A DNA stretch of 64,000 nt from Methylobacterium sp. J-068 (GTDB lineage Bacteria; Pseudomonadota; Alphaproteobacteria; Rhizobiales; Beijerinckiaceae): assembly GCF_022829445.1 (NCBI RefSeq), contig NZ_JAKSXY010000106.1, positions 32,736-96,735 on the forward strand, in the 5' to 3' direction. Below the pieces are notes generated by a model. The model made no database searches and was not told the DNA's origin. It saw nothing but the letters and a program-made list of their open reading frames with translations. The translations under genes were made by a program, and so were the position numbers. How positions within the stretch are numbered: the stretch's first letter is position 1; every line of letters starts with the position of its first letter. This document shows positions 9,195 through 17,491 of the stretch, piece by piece.

Positions 9195-9671
9195 TCAGCC
9201 CTCCAGGCAGGCGGCGAGGGTGACGATGGCGTCGGCCGTCGTCGACCAGTAGCGGCCGTCGCTGGTCTCCGCGATGGCGGTGATGCGCTGCGTGTCGGCG
9301 AGCCGGATGCGGGTGGTGAGGGCGGCGCGCCCGGACAGGGGTCCCAGATGCGCCGTGATCACGTTGGGCTGCGGGTTCCGGTCGTTGAACACGGCGATGC
9401 GGCGGACATGGTCCTCCGGGCTCATGGGGCTGTCCACCGTGACCGTGATGGTGACGGCGTTGCCGTTCTCGACCAGGGGCGGCAGGTCGAGATGGATGCG
9501 GCCCGGCCGGATCTCGGCATCCCCGGCAAAGCGCCGGATGGCCTCGGCCGTGCTCTCCGTGCGGGTCGCGGCCTCGGCCGCGACGGGGCGCAGGGCGACA
9601 ACCGCGAGCGTGCCGGTCCCGAGGGCGAGAACGCCGCGGCGGCTCGGACGATGAGGCTCATCGAGGATCAC
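9195..9671 (-). CDS. soxY: SoxY sulfur carrier, with altered C-terminal arm
   Basis: A 158-residue SoxY homologue with a twin-arginine signal (SRRGVLALG, residues 10-18). The mature part includes the SoxY core VENGNAVTITVTVDSPMSPEDHVRRIAVFNDRNPQPNV. SoxY normally carries the substrate sulfur on a cysteine in a flexible C-terminal GGCGG arm. Here the end is TLAACLEG: the cysteine is kept, but the flanking glycines are mostly lost and two residues follow CLE. The GTG start at 9671 overlaps the soxX stop by four bases. The carrier may work with a stiffer arm, or may be specialised. Confidence 0.9.
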   Translation of the reverse strand: MILDEPHRPSRRGVLALGTGTLAVVALRPVAAEAATRTESTAEAIRRFAGDAEIRPGRIHLDLPPLVENGNAVTITVTVDSPMSPEDHVRRIAVFNDRNPQPNVITAHLGPLSGRAALTTRIRLADTQRITAIAETSDGRYWSTTADAIVTLAACLEG

Positions 9672-10183
9672 GGCGCCGACCTTTCCGTCGTGGTGTCGCG
9701 CAAGGTGACGAGGAAGGCGACGACGTCCTCGATGGCCTGCGCCTCCAGCACCGGCCGGCCGGCCCAGGCCGCGCCGACGCGCGTGGTGCCGGACAGCGTG
9801 TAATAGGAGGGCATGATGGTGTCCGGGTTCAAGACCCGGCCGTCGACGAGGCGCAGGCGGAGCGCGCCCGCCGACCGCCGTCCACCGACCCCGGAGAGGT
9901 CGGGGCCGATGTCACCGGGGAACCGCTCCTCCGGGAACGGCCCGGCATGGCACAGGAGGCAGAGGCCCTTCGTACGATCGATGACGAGCGCGCGACCCCG
10001 GACAGGATCGCCCGGCGTCTCGGTCAGGGCCTCGGGAATCTCACCGCCGATCACGGTCACGGGGCGCAGCCGGCCGGCATCCCCCTCCCCCGCCGAAACG
10101 CCCGAAATCAGGATCGCACAGCCGATCCAGGCCCATGCCACGGCGCGCCTCGCTCGAAGACGCGTCACCCGAAGGCGCGTCAC
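9668..10183 (-). CDS. soxX: Sulfur-oxidation c-type cytochrome SoxX
   Basis: A 171-residue monohaem cytochrome, partner of SoxA. After an N-terminal signal (AVAWAWIGCAILISGVSAG) come DPVRGRALVIDRTKGLCLLCHAGPFPEERFPGDIGPDLSGVG, with haem site CLLCH, and the haem-ligand Met in TIMPSYYTL. The start is assigned to the GTG at 10183, which overlaps the soxF stop (GTGA) like the other junctions of this operon. In-frame GTGs at 10168 and 10141 are alternatives; the last would give a more compact signal peptide. The start region carries a tandem 15-base duplication (see findings). Confidence 0.88.
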   Translation of the reverse strand: MTRLRVTRLRARRAVAWAWIGCAILISGVSAGEGDAGRLRPVTVIGGEIPEALTETPGDPVRGRALVIDRTKGLCLLCHAGPFPEERFPGDIGPDLSGVGGRRSAGALRLRLVDGRVLNPDTIMPSYYTLSGTTRVGAAWAGRPVLEAQAIEDVVAFLVTLRDTTTERSAP

Positions 10184-11430
10184 CCGAAGACCTGCCGGGT
10201 GATGGTGCGGTACCAATCGGCGGCGTACAGCGCCTCCTGCTCCCGCAGGGACTGCGGCGCGTCGATGGGGCTGGTCCCGCCGGCGCCCTCGACATCGCCG
10301 AGCACGCCGCCGGCCGGGTGGTAGACGCCCGCGACGGAGATGCCGTAGCCGGGGGCCACGAGGCTGTAGCAGGTGTTGATCAGCTTGGGCGCCTCGGGCT
10401 GGCGCCCGGCGAGGAGGTCGATCACCGCGTCCGCGCAGACCCTGGCCTGCGCGTTGGCCGAGAAGGCGGATTTCGGCATCGCCCCGGCGATGGCCGCGTC
10501 GCCGATGACGTGGATGTTCGGCACGAGCCGGGATTCGAAGGTGACCGGGTCGATCGGGCACCAGCCGCTGCGATCGGCCACGCCCGCGATCGAAGCGATC
10601 CGGCCCGCGCGCTGGGGTGGGATGATGCAGGCGACATCCGCCTTGTACTCGGAGAAGTCGGTGCGCACGATCATCCCCGCCGGGTCGACGGCACTGACCT
10701 GCCCGCCCTCCGCCAGCGGCACGTATTCGAGTTGGGTCGGATAGAGCGTCTTCCAGGCCGACTGGAACAGGCGCTGCTTCGAGAACGTGTCCTTGGCATC
10801 GAGCAGGATCAGCTTCGCGCGCGGCTTGCGGGTCTTCAGCACGTGGGCGATCAGACTGGCGCGCTCGTAGGGGCCGGGCGGGCAGCGATAGGGGTTGGCC
10901 GGCGCCGACAGCACCACCGTGCCGCCCTCCGGCATCGCGGCGAGCTGGCGCGCGAGGAGGAGCGTCTGCTCGCCCGCCTTCCAGGCATGGGGCATGCGGC
11001 TCGCGGCCGCCTCGTCGTAACCCGGGATGGCATCGAAGCGCAGGTCGATGCCCGGCGAGAGCACGAGGCGGTCATACGCGAGGGTGCTGTCGTCGGAGAG
11101 CGTGACCCGGTGCGCGGCCACATCGATGCCCGTGGCGGCGGCATGCACCACCCGGATGCCGGCGCGGGCCAGGGCCTCGTAGCCGAAGCGTTGCGCTTCC
11201 ATCGGCTGAAGCCCGGCGATGACCTCGTTGCTGAAGGGACAGGACACGTAGGTCGGGTTGACCTCGACCAGGGTCACGTCGAGGCCGCCGCCATGGAGCG
11301 CCCGCGCGGCGGTGGCGCCGCCGAAGCCGCCGCCGATCACCACGACCTTGGGCGTGGCCCGCGCGAGCGCCGGCCGGGCCAGGGCGAGCGCCGCCCCGGT
11401 CGCGAGGAGCGTGCGGCGCGTCGTGCTCAC
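10180..11430 (-). CDS. soxF: SoxF-type flavocytochrome c sulfide dehydrogenase flavoprotein subunit
   Basis: A 416-residue FAD protein of the flavocytochrome c / SoxF family. The Tat signal TTRRTLLATGAALAL (residues 3-17) precedes the FAD fold VVVIGGGFGGATAARAL. Two cysteine contexts typical of FCSD are present, YVSCPFSNEVIAG and NPYRCPPGPYERAS, which form the redox-active disulfide near the flavin. The late segment HVIGDAAIAGAMPKSAFSANAQA is also characteristic. It oxidises sulfide and passes electrons to a cytochrome c; the small cytochrome encoded just upstream is the likely acceptor. The GTG start (11430) overlaps the cytochrome stop by four bases. Confidence 0.92.
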   Translation of the reverse strand: MSTTRRTLLATGAALALARPALARATPKVVVIGGGFGGATAARALHGGGLDVTLVEVNPTYVSCPFSNEVIAGLQPMEAQRFGYEALARAGIRVVHAAATGIDVAAHRVTLSDDSTLAYDRLVLSPGIDLRFDAIPGYDEAAASRMPHAWKAGEQTLLLARQLAAMPEGGTVVLSAPANPYRCPPGPYERASLIAHVLKTRKPRAKLILLDAKDTFSKQRLFQSAWKTLYPTQLEYVPLAEGGQVSAVDPAGMIVRTDFSEYKADVACIIPPQRAGRIASIAGVADRSGWCPIDPVTFESRLVPNIHVIGDAAIAGAMPKSAFSANAQARVCADAVIDLLAGRQPEAPKLINTCYSLVAPGYGISVAGVYHPAGGVLGDVEGAGGTSPIDAPQSLREQEALYAADWYRTITRQVFG

Positions 11431-11717
11431 GGCGGCCCCCGACGTGACAGGTAGGCCGCGATCGCCCGGCTCTCGTCCTCCGAAAAACCCTTGGCGATGC
11501 GGCCCATCACGCTGGCGGGGCGTGCGCCGGAGCGGTACTCGGCGAGCGCCGCCGCGATCTCGGCCTCCGGACGCCCGTCGAGCGCCCCCATCGCCGCGCC
11601 CTCGGCATGGCAGCCGGCGCACGAGGAGGCGCCCGGCGGAGAACGCAGGTCCGCCGCCGGGGCCGTTCCGACCGGCCACGCCAGCAGGCAGGCCGCGAGC
11701 GCGCGGAGACGCCTCAC
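11427..11717 (-). CDS. Small exported monohaem c-type cytochrome
   Basis: A 96-residue cytochrome. The signal peptide is about residues 1-22 (RALAACLLAWPVGTAPAA), the haem site is CAGCH at about residues 34-38, and the C-terminal cytochrome c helix is FSEDESRAIAAYLS; VMGRIAKGF supplies the likely Met ligand. It lies between the molybdenum subunit and soxF and overlaps both neighbours by four bases (start GTG 11717). It could serve as electron acceptor for SoxF, as in the FCSD cytochrome subunit, for the molybdenum enzyme, or for both. Confidence 0.85.
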   Translation of the reverse strand: MRRLRALAACLLAWPVGTAPAADLRSPPGASSCAGCHAEGAAMGALDGRPEAEIAAALAEYRSGARPASVMGRIAKGFSEDESRAIAAYLSRRGPP

Positions 11718-13909
11718 ACCCGGCGCAGATCGGTGTTCTTCACCGGCATCTGGCGCACGCGCTTGCCGGTGGCGGCGGAGATGGCATTCAGCACGGCGGG
11801 AGCCGCCACCGCGATGGTGGGCTCGCCGACACCGCCCCAGAAGCCGCCGGACGGCATCACGATGGTCTCGACCACCGGCATCGCATCGAGGCGCATCACC
11901 GGGTAGGTGTCGAAGTTCGTCTGCTCGATGCGTCCGTCCTTGACCGTGCATTCCTGGTAGAGCGCCGCCGAGAGGCCGTAGACGAAGGAGCCGGCGATCT
12001 GCGCGTCGATCTGCTGTGGATTGAGCGCATGGCCCGGATCGGTGGCCGCGACGATGCGGTGGACCTTGACCGTGCCGTCATCGCCCACCGAGACCTCGGC
12101 CACGGCCGCCACGTAGGAGCCGAAGCCCATCATCTGGGCCAGCCCCCTGTGGATTCCCGCCGGGGGCTCGGTGCCCCAGCCGGCCTTGTCCGCCACCGCC
12201 TGCAGCACGGCCCGGTGCTTGGGGTGCTTTTCCATCAGCTTCAGCCGGAAGGCGAGCGGGTCCTGCCCCGCCGCCTGGGCGAGCTCGTCCATGAAGCATT
12301 CGAGGTAGATGGCGTTGGGGTTCATGTTCACGCCGCGCCAGAAGCCCGGCGGCACGTGCGGGTTGCGCATGGCGTGATCGACCAGGATGTTCGGGATCGC
12401 GTAGCCGATCGCCGCCTCCGCCCCGCCGGGGTTGAGGCCCTGGAACACCACCGGGTCCTTGCCGTCCACCATCCGGTTCGGCGCCACCGAGACCAGGATC
12501 GACTGGCCGGAGATGCGCATATGCAGCCCGGTGACGTTGCCGTCGGCGTCGAGGCCCGCGCGCATCCGGCACTGGGTGATCGGGTGGTAGCGCCCGTGGG
12601 TCATGTCCTCCTCGCGGGTCCAGATCAGCTTGATCGGGGTCCCGGGCATCTCGCGCGCGATGAGGACGGCCTGGCGCAGCCAGTCGTGGGTGGCGCCGCG
12701 CCGGCCGAAGCCGCCGCCGAGCAGGAGCTTGTAGACGTCGCACTTGGCGGCGGAGAGGCCGGCGGCCTCCGCGACGGCGGCCAGCGCCGCCTCGCCGTTC
12801 TGGGTCGGCGCCCAGGCCTCGCAGCGCTCCGGCGTCCAGCGCACCGTGGCGTTCATCGGCTCCATGGTGGCGTGGTTCTGGAACGGCACGCCGTAGGTCG
12901 CCTCCACGACCTTGGCCGCGCCCTTCAGGGCCGCCCCGACGTCGCCGCCCTTGTTGCCCACATAGGCATCCTCGGCGTCGAGCCCCTCGCGCAGCATCGC
13001 GGCGATGCTCTCGCTCGAGACCTTGCCGTTCGGGCCGTCGTCCCAGACGATCGGCAGAGCCTCGACGGCGGTCTTGGCGCGCCAGAATGTGTCGGCGATG
13101 ACCGCCACGCCGGAATCGCCCACCGCGACGACCTTCCGCACGCCGGGCATGCCCTCGACCGCCTTGGCGTCGAAGCTCTTCACGGTGCCGCCGAAGACCG
13201 GGCAGTCGCGGATCGCCGCGTTCAGCAGGCCCGGCATCGTGAGGTCGATGCCGTAGATCTGGCTGCCATCGGTCTTCTCGACGGTGTCGAGGCGTTTGAC
13301 CGGCTTGCCGGCGATGGTCCAGTCCTTGGGATCCTTGAGGACGATGTCCTTCGGCGGGGTGATCCTGGCCGCCGCCATCGCCACCGCGCCGAAGGTGGTG
13401 GTCCGGCCGGAGGCCGCGTGGCTGATCACGCCCTTCTCGACCCGGCACGCGTCCGGGGCGACGCCCCAGCCCTGGGCGGCGGCCTCGACCAGCATGATGC
13501 GGGCGGCGGCCCCGCCCTTGCGGACGTAGTCCTGCGATTCGCGGATGCCGCGGCTGCCGCCGGTGCCGAAATCGCCCCAGACCCGGCCGCGGGCGACGTT
13601 CTGACCCGGCGTCGGATACTCGGTGGTCACCTTGGACCAGTCGCAGCCGAGTTCCTCGGCCACGAGCTGGGCGAGGCCGGTGAGCGTGCCCTGGCCCATC
13701 TCGGAGCGGGCGATGCGGATCACCACGGTCTCGTCGGGCTTGATCACCACCCAGGCGTTGACCTCGGGCGTGAGCGCGGGCGCGGCCCCTTGCGCGGCGG
13801 CATCGCCCACGAAGGGGACGTGGAAGCCGAGGCTGAGGCCGCCGGCGGCCGCGACCGCACCGGCGACGAAGGCGCGGCGGGAGGGGGACTTGCTGGTGGA
13901 GATCGTCAT
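11714..13909 (-). CDS. Xanthine-oxidase-family molybdenum hydroxylase, large subunit (isoquinoline 1-oxidoreductase beta-like)
   Basis: A 731-residue molybdopterin-binding subunit. A Tat signal (SPSRRAFVAGAVAAAGG, about residues 8-24) marks it as periplasmic. Family motifs include EMGQGTLTGLAQLVAEELGCDW, GGSRGIRES, LLLGGGFGRRG, PGFWRGVNMNPNA and the C-terminal GGFWGGVGEPTIAVAAPAVLNA with the catalytic-type Glu. Exported two-subunit enzymes of this type (Fe-S small subunit, Mo large subunit, cytochrome acceptor) oxidise aldehydes or N-heterocycles; the substrate here is unknown. The start is at ATG 13909 with GAGGAGAG upstream. Its coupling to the sox genes is unusual. Confidence 0.9.
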   Translation of the reverse strand: MTISTSKSPSRRAFVAGAVAAAGGLSLGFHVPFVGDAAAQGAAPALTPEVNAWVVIKPDETVVIRIARSEMGQGTLTGLAQLVAEELGCDWSKVTTEYPTPGQNVARGRVWGDFGTGGSRGIRESQDYVRKGGAAARIMLVEAAAQGWGVAPDACRVEKGVISHAASGRTTTFGAVAMAAARITPPKDIVLKDPKDWTIAGKPVKRLDTVEKTDGSQIYGIDLTMPGLLNAAIRDCPVFGGTVKSFDAKAVEGMPGVRKVVAVGDSGVAVIADTFWRAKTAVEALPIVWDDGPNGKVSSESIAAMLREGLDAEDAYVGNKGGDVGAALKGAAKVVEATYGVPFQNHATMEPMNATVRWTPERCEAWAPTQNGEAALAAVAEAAGLSAAKCDVYKLLLGGGFGRRGATHDWLRQAVLIAREMPGTPIKLIWTREEDMTHGRYHPITQCRMRAGLDADGNVTGLHMRISGQSILVSVAPNRMVDGKDPVVFQGLNPGGAEAAIGYAIPNILVDHAMRNPHVPPGFWRGVNMNPNAIYLECFMDELAQAAGQDPLAFRLKLMEKHPKHRAVLQAVADKAGWGTEPPAGIHRGLAQMMGFGSYVAAVAEVSVGDDGTVKVHRIVAATDPGHALNPQQIDAQIAGSFVYGLSAALYQECTVKDGRIEQTNFDTYPVMRLDAMPVVETIVMPSGGFWGGVGEPTIAVAAPAVLNAISAATGKRVRQMPVKNTDLRRV

Positions 13910-13919
13910 GGCTCTCTCC

Positions 13920-14381
13920 TCAACCGGCCTGGCCGCCATCGGCCGCGAGCTTGATGCCGGCGAGAACCCGGTTGTAGGTGCCGCAGCGACAGATGTTGGT
14001 GATCTCGGTGCGGATCTCTGCCTCGCTCGGGTGCGGGTTCTGCGCCAGCAGCGCCGCCGAGGCCATGATCATGCCGGACTGGCAGAAGCCGCATTGCGGC
14101 ACGTCGAGTTCGGCCCAGGCCTTCTGCACCGGGTGCGAGCGGTCCTTCGACAGGCCCTCGATGGTGACGATCTTCTGGTCCGGCGTCAGGCTGGAGACCG
14201 GCATGGAGCAGGAGCGCACCGCCGCGCCGTCGATATGCACCGTGCAGGCGCCGCACTGGGCGATGCCGCAGCCGTACTTCGTGCCCGTGAGACCCGCCTG
14301 CTCGCGGATGACCCAGAGGAGGGGCGTGTCCGGCTCGGCCTCGACCTCACGGATCGCGCCGTTCAGGTTCAGACGAATCAT
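13920..14381 (-). CDS. (2Fe-2S)-binding subunit of the molybdenum hydroxylase
   Basis: A 153-residue two-cluster iron-sulfur protein, partner of the Mo subunit ten bases downstream. The plant-ferredoxin-type cluster ligands are in KYGCGIAQCGACTVH plus the later RSC. The second all-helical cluster is in CGFCQSG and ICRCGTYNRV. There is no signal peptide; such subunits are co-exported with the Tat-bearing large subunit. First gene of the minus-strand operon. Confidence 0.92.
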   Translation of the reverse strand: MIRLNLNGAIREVEAEPDTPLLWVIREQAGLTGTKYGCGIAQCGACTVHIDGAAVRSCSMPVSSLTPDQKIVTIEGLSKDRSHPVQKAWAELDVPQCGFCQSGMIMASAALLAQNPHPSEAEIRTEITNICRCGTYNRVLAGIKLAADGGQAG

Positions 14382-14770
14382 GCGTTCCTACCCCGATCTT
14401 CCGTCGCGACCTGCGCGCGACCCGAAGGCGCAGATGCAGGCCCGGTATTTGGAATCGTTGTACGGTGCGGATGTGCGGCGCGTCCACTGCGGCAAAGCGC
14501 ATTCAATGTTCATTTTTCAAACCGGACGACGCGCGGGTCACGCGGCGTTGCCGGGACCGGTCTTGCCGGGCCGGCCCCGCGGACGGACCGCGTCATGGCC
14601 CGGCGCGGGCGTCACCTTGCCCCGCCCGATCGCGCGGGTCGGGTCGGGAGCGAAGGAAACATCTTCCTGCCGCCAAGCCCGGAGCGATGTGCTAACGGAT
14701 TGCGCGTCGCAGGCGGCCGGACATGCGCCGTGCGGAGGTGCCGCCCCGGCGCAGGAAAGGCGATTTCGAC
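14382..14770. other. Divergent intergenic region between the Mo/sox operon and the Crp/Fnr gene
   Basis: A 389-base region that must hold the promoters of both divergent units. Bases 14500-14525 (cattcaatgttcatttttcaaacc) are AT-rich against the background. No exact Crp/Fnr palindrome (TTGA-N6-TCAA) was found, so regulation of the operon by the neighbouring regulator is only suggested by position. Confidence 0.35.
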
Positions 14771-15514
14771 ATGAGCTTCGCAGCCGGCGCCGATCTCGGC
14801 CTGCTTATCCGGAAGCTGAAATCCATCATCACCGTCTCGGACGCGGAGCGCAGCGCCATCGAGCGCCTTCCGATGACCCGTCGGCAGCTCCCGGCGCGTC
14901 AGGACATCGTGCGGGACGGCGATCATCCCACGCAGTGCTGCCTGATGCTGGAGGGCTGGGCCTTCCGCTACAAGCTGCTGGACGAGGGCAAGCGTCAGAT
15001 CCTCTCGGTGCATATTCCGGGCGACATCCCCGACCTGCAGAGCCTCCACCTGCCGGTGATGGACCACAACCTCGGCGCGCTGACCGCCTGCACCGTGGCG
15101 TTCATTCCCCACGAGGCGTTGCGCGAGCTGACCCGCACCCATCCCGGCATCACCGCCGCCCTGTGGCGCGACACGCTGGTGGATGCGGCGATCTTCCGCG
15201 AATGGATGACGAATATCGGCCGCCGCTCGACCTCGGGCCGGATCACCCACCTGTTCTGCGAGCTCTACCTCAAGCTCCACGCCATGGGGCTGGCCGAGAA
15301 CCATGCCTGCGAGATGGCCCTGACCCAGGGCGACATCGCCGACGCGATCGGCGTCTCGAACGTCCACGTCAACCGCGTCCTGCAGGAACTGCGCGGCGAG
15401 GGGCTGCTCACGCTCCAGGGCCAGCGCCTCGTGATCCACGATTGGGCGGGCCTGACGAAGCGCGCGGAGTTCGATCCGGCCTACCTTCACCTGAAGCGCG
15501 CGCCCGCCCCATGA
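14771..15514 (+). CDS. Crp/Fnr-family transcriptional regulator
   Basis: A 247-residue regulator with an N-terminal cyclic-nucleotide-binding-like barrel (about residues 25-150, LPARQDIVRDGDHPTQCCLMLEGWAFRYK) and a C-terminal winged helix (LTQGDIADAIGVSNVHVNRVLQELRGEGLL). It lacks the N-terminal cysteine cluster of oxygen-sensing Fnr. The start at 14771 follows AGGAAAGG; an in-frame ATG lies 48 bases upstream. It is divergent from the Mo/sox operon, so it may control it; this is inferred from position only. Its stop overlaps the next small gene (ATGA). Confidence 0.88.
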   Translation: MSFAAGADLGLLIRKLKSIITVSDAERSAIERLPMTRRQLPARQDIVRDGDHPTQCCLMLEGWAFRYKLLDEGKRQILSVHIPGDIPDLQSLHLPVMDHNLGALTACTVAFIPHEALRELTRTHPGITAALWRDTLVDAAIFREWMTNIGRRSTSGRITHLFCELYLKLHAMGLAENHACEMALTQGDIADAIGVSNVHVNRVLQELRGEGLLTLQGQRLVIHDWAGLTKRAEFDPAYLHLKRAPAP

Positions 15515-15756
15515 CGCTCCGCCTTCAGGCCGTGCGCGTGCGGACCGGGAGCGACGACGAGGACGGCCGGCTCGTCCTGGCGGACGATGCGCTCGTGGGC
15601 ATCCTCGTCCGGCTCTCGCCCGATCACGGGGAGACGGCCGGCCGCTGGTTCCTGGAAGCGGGGTTCGGCGAACTCCGGCATCCGGTCCCGGCGGCCTTCG
15701 AGGATCTCGCGGCGGCCCTCGCCTGGATCGCGGACCGGCTTCGCGCACCGAACTGA
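15511..15756 (+). CDS. Small hypothetical protein coupled to the Crp/Fnr gene
   Basis: An 81-residue protein of unknown function starting inside the regulator stop (ATGA). It is acidic, with no signal peptide or membrane segment. The sequence (LRLQAVRVRTGSDDEDGRLVLADDALVGILVRLSPDH) looks like a compact soluble fold. The overlap and same-strand position support a real gene. Confidence 0.7.
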   Translation: MTLRLQAVRVRTGSDDEDGRLVLADDALVGILVRLSPDHGETAGRWFLEAGFGELRHPVPAAFEDLAAALAWIADRLRAPN

Positions 15757-15778
15757 CGCCGCGTCCTGGGGGCGACGC

Positions 15779-16588
15779 CTACGGCAGCCACAGGCGATGA
15801 CCGTCCGGGTCCCGCACCGGCCTCGGCGCGGCATCCGGAACCGGCACGCCCGGGCTCGCGAAGACCAGCACGGTGGCGGCGATGTCGCGATCGCCGCACG
15901 CGAGGCCGGCGCGCGGGAAGGCGCCCGCGTAGCAGAGAAGCTCCAGGTGCGGCGTCGGGCCGTCCGGCAGCCGCAGGCCCGTCACCGCCACACGCGGGTC
16001 CGGCACATCGTCGAGGCGGGCCTGCTCATCCCCGACATTGGTGGAGCGGGCCGAGACCGTGAGGCCGAGCCCCGCGTAGAAGGCGAGGCTCCCCTCGGTC
16101 TCGGCCACCGAGATCGCGGAATGGTCGATGCCGAGGCAGACATCCGCGCCTGCGCCGCGCCACGCCGCCGGTGCCCGACCGGCCGGAAACTCCAGGAATT
16201 CGAGGGGGTGGCCCTCGGGGTCGCGGAACTTGAAGGCGCTCACGCCGCCCGAGGCCGCCGGCAGGCGCTCGGGGCCGGCCGTGGAGATCGCCCGCCAGCC
16301 CGCCATCGTGGCGAGCCGCGCGTGGGCGGCCCCCATGTCCGAGACCACGATGGCGATGTGCTGGAACAGGGGGCTCCAGCCCGGCACGTCGGAGGGATAG
16401 GGCCGCCCCGGATCGGCATAGCCGACGAGGTCCACGGCCATCGCCCCGAGGCGCAGGGACACCACGGTCTCGCCGGCGGCCGGGCGGGTCGCGGGACGCC
16501 GCGAGAAGCCGAGAGCGGCGGTGTAGAACCCGGCCAGGGCTTCGGGATCGGCGCTGACGAGGCGGATGCGGTCGAGGGCGCGGATCAT
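15779..16588 (-). CDS. VOC-family (glyoxalase/dioxygenase-like) protein with two repeats
   Basis: A 269-residue protein with two vicinal-oxygen-chelate modules. The first (residues 1-125) begins IRALDRIRLVSADPEALAGFYTAALGFSR and ends FRDPEGHPLEFLEFP. The second (about 140-269) begins LGIDHSAISVAETEGSLAFYAGLGL and ends RDPDGHRLWLP. His and Glu metal ligands appear at the expected places in parts of the modules. Members are lyases, isomerases or ring-cleaving dioxygenases; the substrate is not predictable. The ATG at 16588 overlaps the SMP-30 stop by four bases. Confidence 0.85.
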   Translation of the reverse strand: MIRALDRIRLVSADPEALAGFYTAALGFSRRPATRPAAGETVVSLRLGAMAVDLVGYADPGRPYPSDVPGWSPLFQHIAIVVSDMGAAHARLATMAGWRAISTAGPERLPAASGGVSAFKFRDPEGHPLEFLEFPAGRAPAAWRGAGADVCLGIDHSAISVAETEGSLAFYAGLGLTVSARSTNVGDEQARLDDVPDPRVAVTGLRLPDGPTPHLELLCYAGAFPRAGLACGDRDIAATVLVFASPGVPVPDAAPRPVRDPDGHRLWLP

Positions 16589-17487
16589 GGCGTCTGCACC
16601 CCGCGCCGGTTGAGAAAGATCGCGTAGAGCGTGTGCGAGCCGCCGATGAAGAGGCGGTTCTTCATCCGACCGCCGAAGGTGAGGTTCGAGACCCGGTGCG
16701 GCACCAGGATCTTGCCGAGGAGGTGGCCCTCCGGATCGATGCAATGCACCCCGTCGGCGGCGCTGCTCCAGACGTTGCCGTCCTCGTCCACCCGCATCCC
16801 GTCGCAATAGCCGGGCGCGATGGTGTGGAAGACCGCGCCGCCCGACAACGCCCCGCCGGGGCCGACGTCGAAGGCGCGGATGTACTGGCGCGGATCGGGC
16901 CGGCTCTGGTCGCCGGTCTCGGCCACGTAGAGTCTGCGCTCGTCGGGCGAGAAGGCGAGGCCGTTCGGCCCGTCGAAATCGGTCGCCATGGCGCGGACCT
17001 CGCCCGACGCCGGATCGAGACGATAGAGGGCCGGCGGCTGCTCCGAGACCTGACGCCCGCCCTCGTAGTCGTTGGAGATGCCGTAGACCGGATCGGTGAA
17101 CCAGATCGCGCCGTCCGAGGCCACCACCACGTCGTTCGGCGCGTTGAGGCGCCGCCCGTCATGGTGGGTGACGAGCGTGGTGAGAGCTCCGTCGTACTCG
17201 GTGCGCGTGAGGCAGCGGCCCCGGTGCGAGCAGGCGATCAGGCGGCCCTGGCGGTCGCGGGTCTGGCCGTTGGCGTAGTTCGAGGGGGAACGGTAGACCG
17301 AGAGCCCCTCGGTCTCGCTCCAGCGCATGGTGCGGTCGCGCGGCAGGTCCTGGAACAGCAGGCACGCGGCGTCTCCCATCCAGACCGGCCCCTCGATCCA
17401 GCGGAAGCCCGTGGCGATCTCCTCGAGTTCGGCATTGCCCAGGAGGTACCCGGCAAAGCGCGGATCGACGATGTCGAACCCCGTCAT
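16585..17487 (-). CDS. SMP-30/gluconolactonase-family lactonase
   Basis: A 300-residue six-bladed beta-propeller. Diagnostic features are the N-terminal EGPVWMG, RRLNAPNDVVVASDGAIWFTDPVYG and GPNGLAFSPDERRLYVAETG, and the metal-site segment DGMRVDEDGNVWSSAADGV. It probably hydrolyses a sugar or related lactone. Its operon partners (DoxX, cupin-like, VOC) suggest a small catabolic unit. Confidence 0.9.
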   Translation of the reverse strand: MTGFDIVDPRFAGYLLGNAELEEIATGFRWIEGPVWMGDAACLLFQDLPRDRTMRWSETEGLSVYRSPSNYANGQTRDRQGRLIACSHRGRCLTRTEYDGALTTLVTHHDGRRLNAPNDVVVASDGAIWFTDPVYGISNDYEGGRQVSEQPPALYRLDPASGEVRAMATDFDGPNGLAFSPDERRLYVAETGDQSRPDPRQYIRAFDVGPGGALSGGAVFHTIAPGYCDGMRVDEDGNVWSSAADGVHCIDPEGHLLGKILVPHRVSNLTFGGRMKNRLFIGGSHTLYAIFLNRRGVQTP

Positions 17488-17491
17488 GAGA

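Noticed and set aside
11714..13909. SoxC (sulfane dehydrogenase Mo subunit)
   Set aside because: The motifs are of the xanthine-oxidase family (GGGFGRRG, GGVGEP), not of the sulfite-oxidase fold of SoxC.
11258..13954. Plus-strand open frame of about 900 codons over the Mo subunit
   Set aside because: It is antisense to a gene with clear molybdenum hydroxylase motifs and has no domain of its own.
14500..14530. Crp/Fnr binding site upstream of the sox operon
   Set aside because: TTGA-like bases occur, but there is no symmetric TTGA-N6-TCAA.
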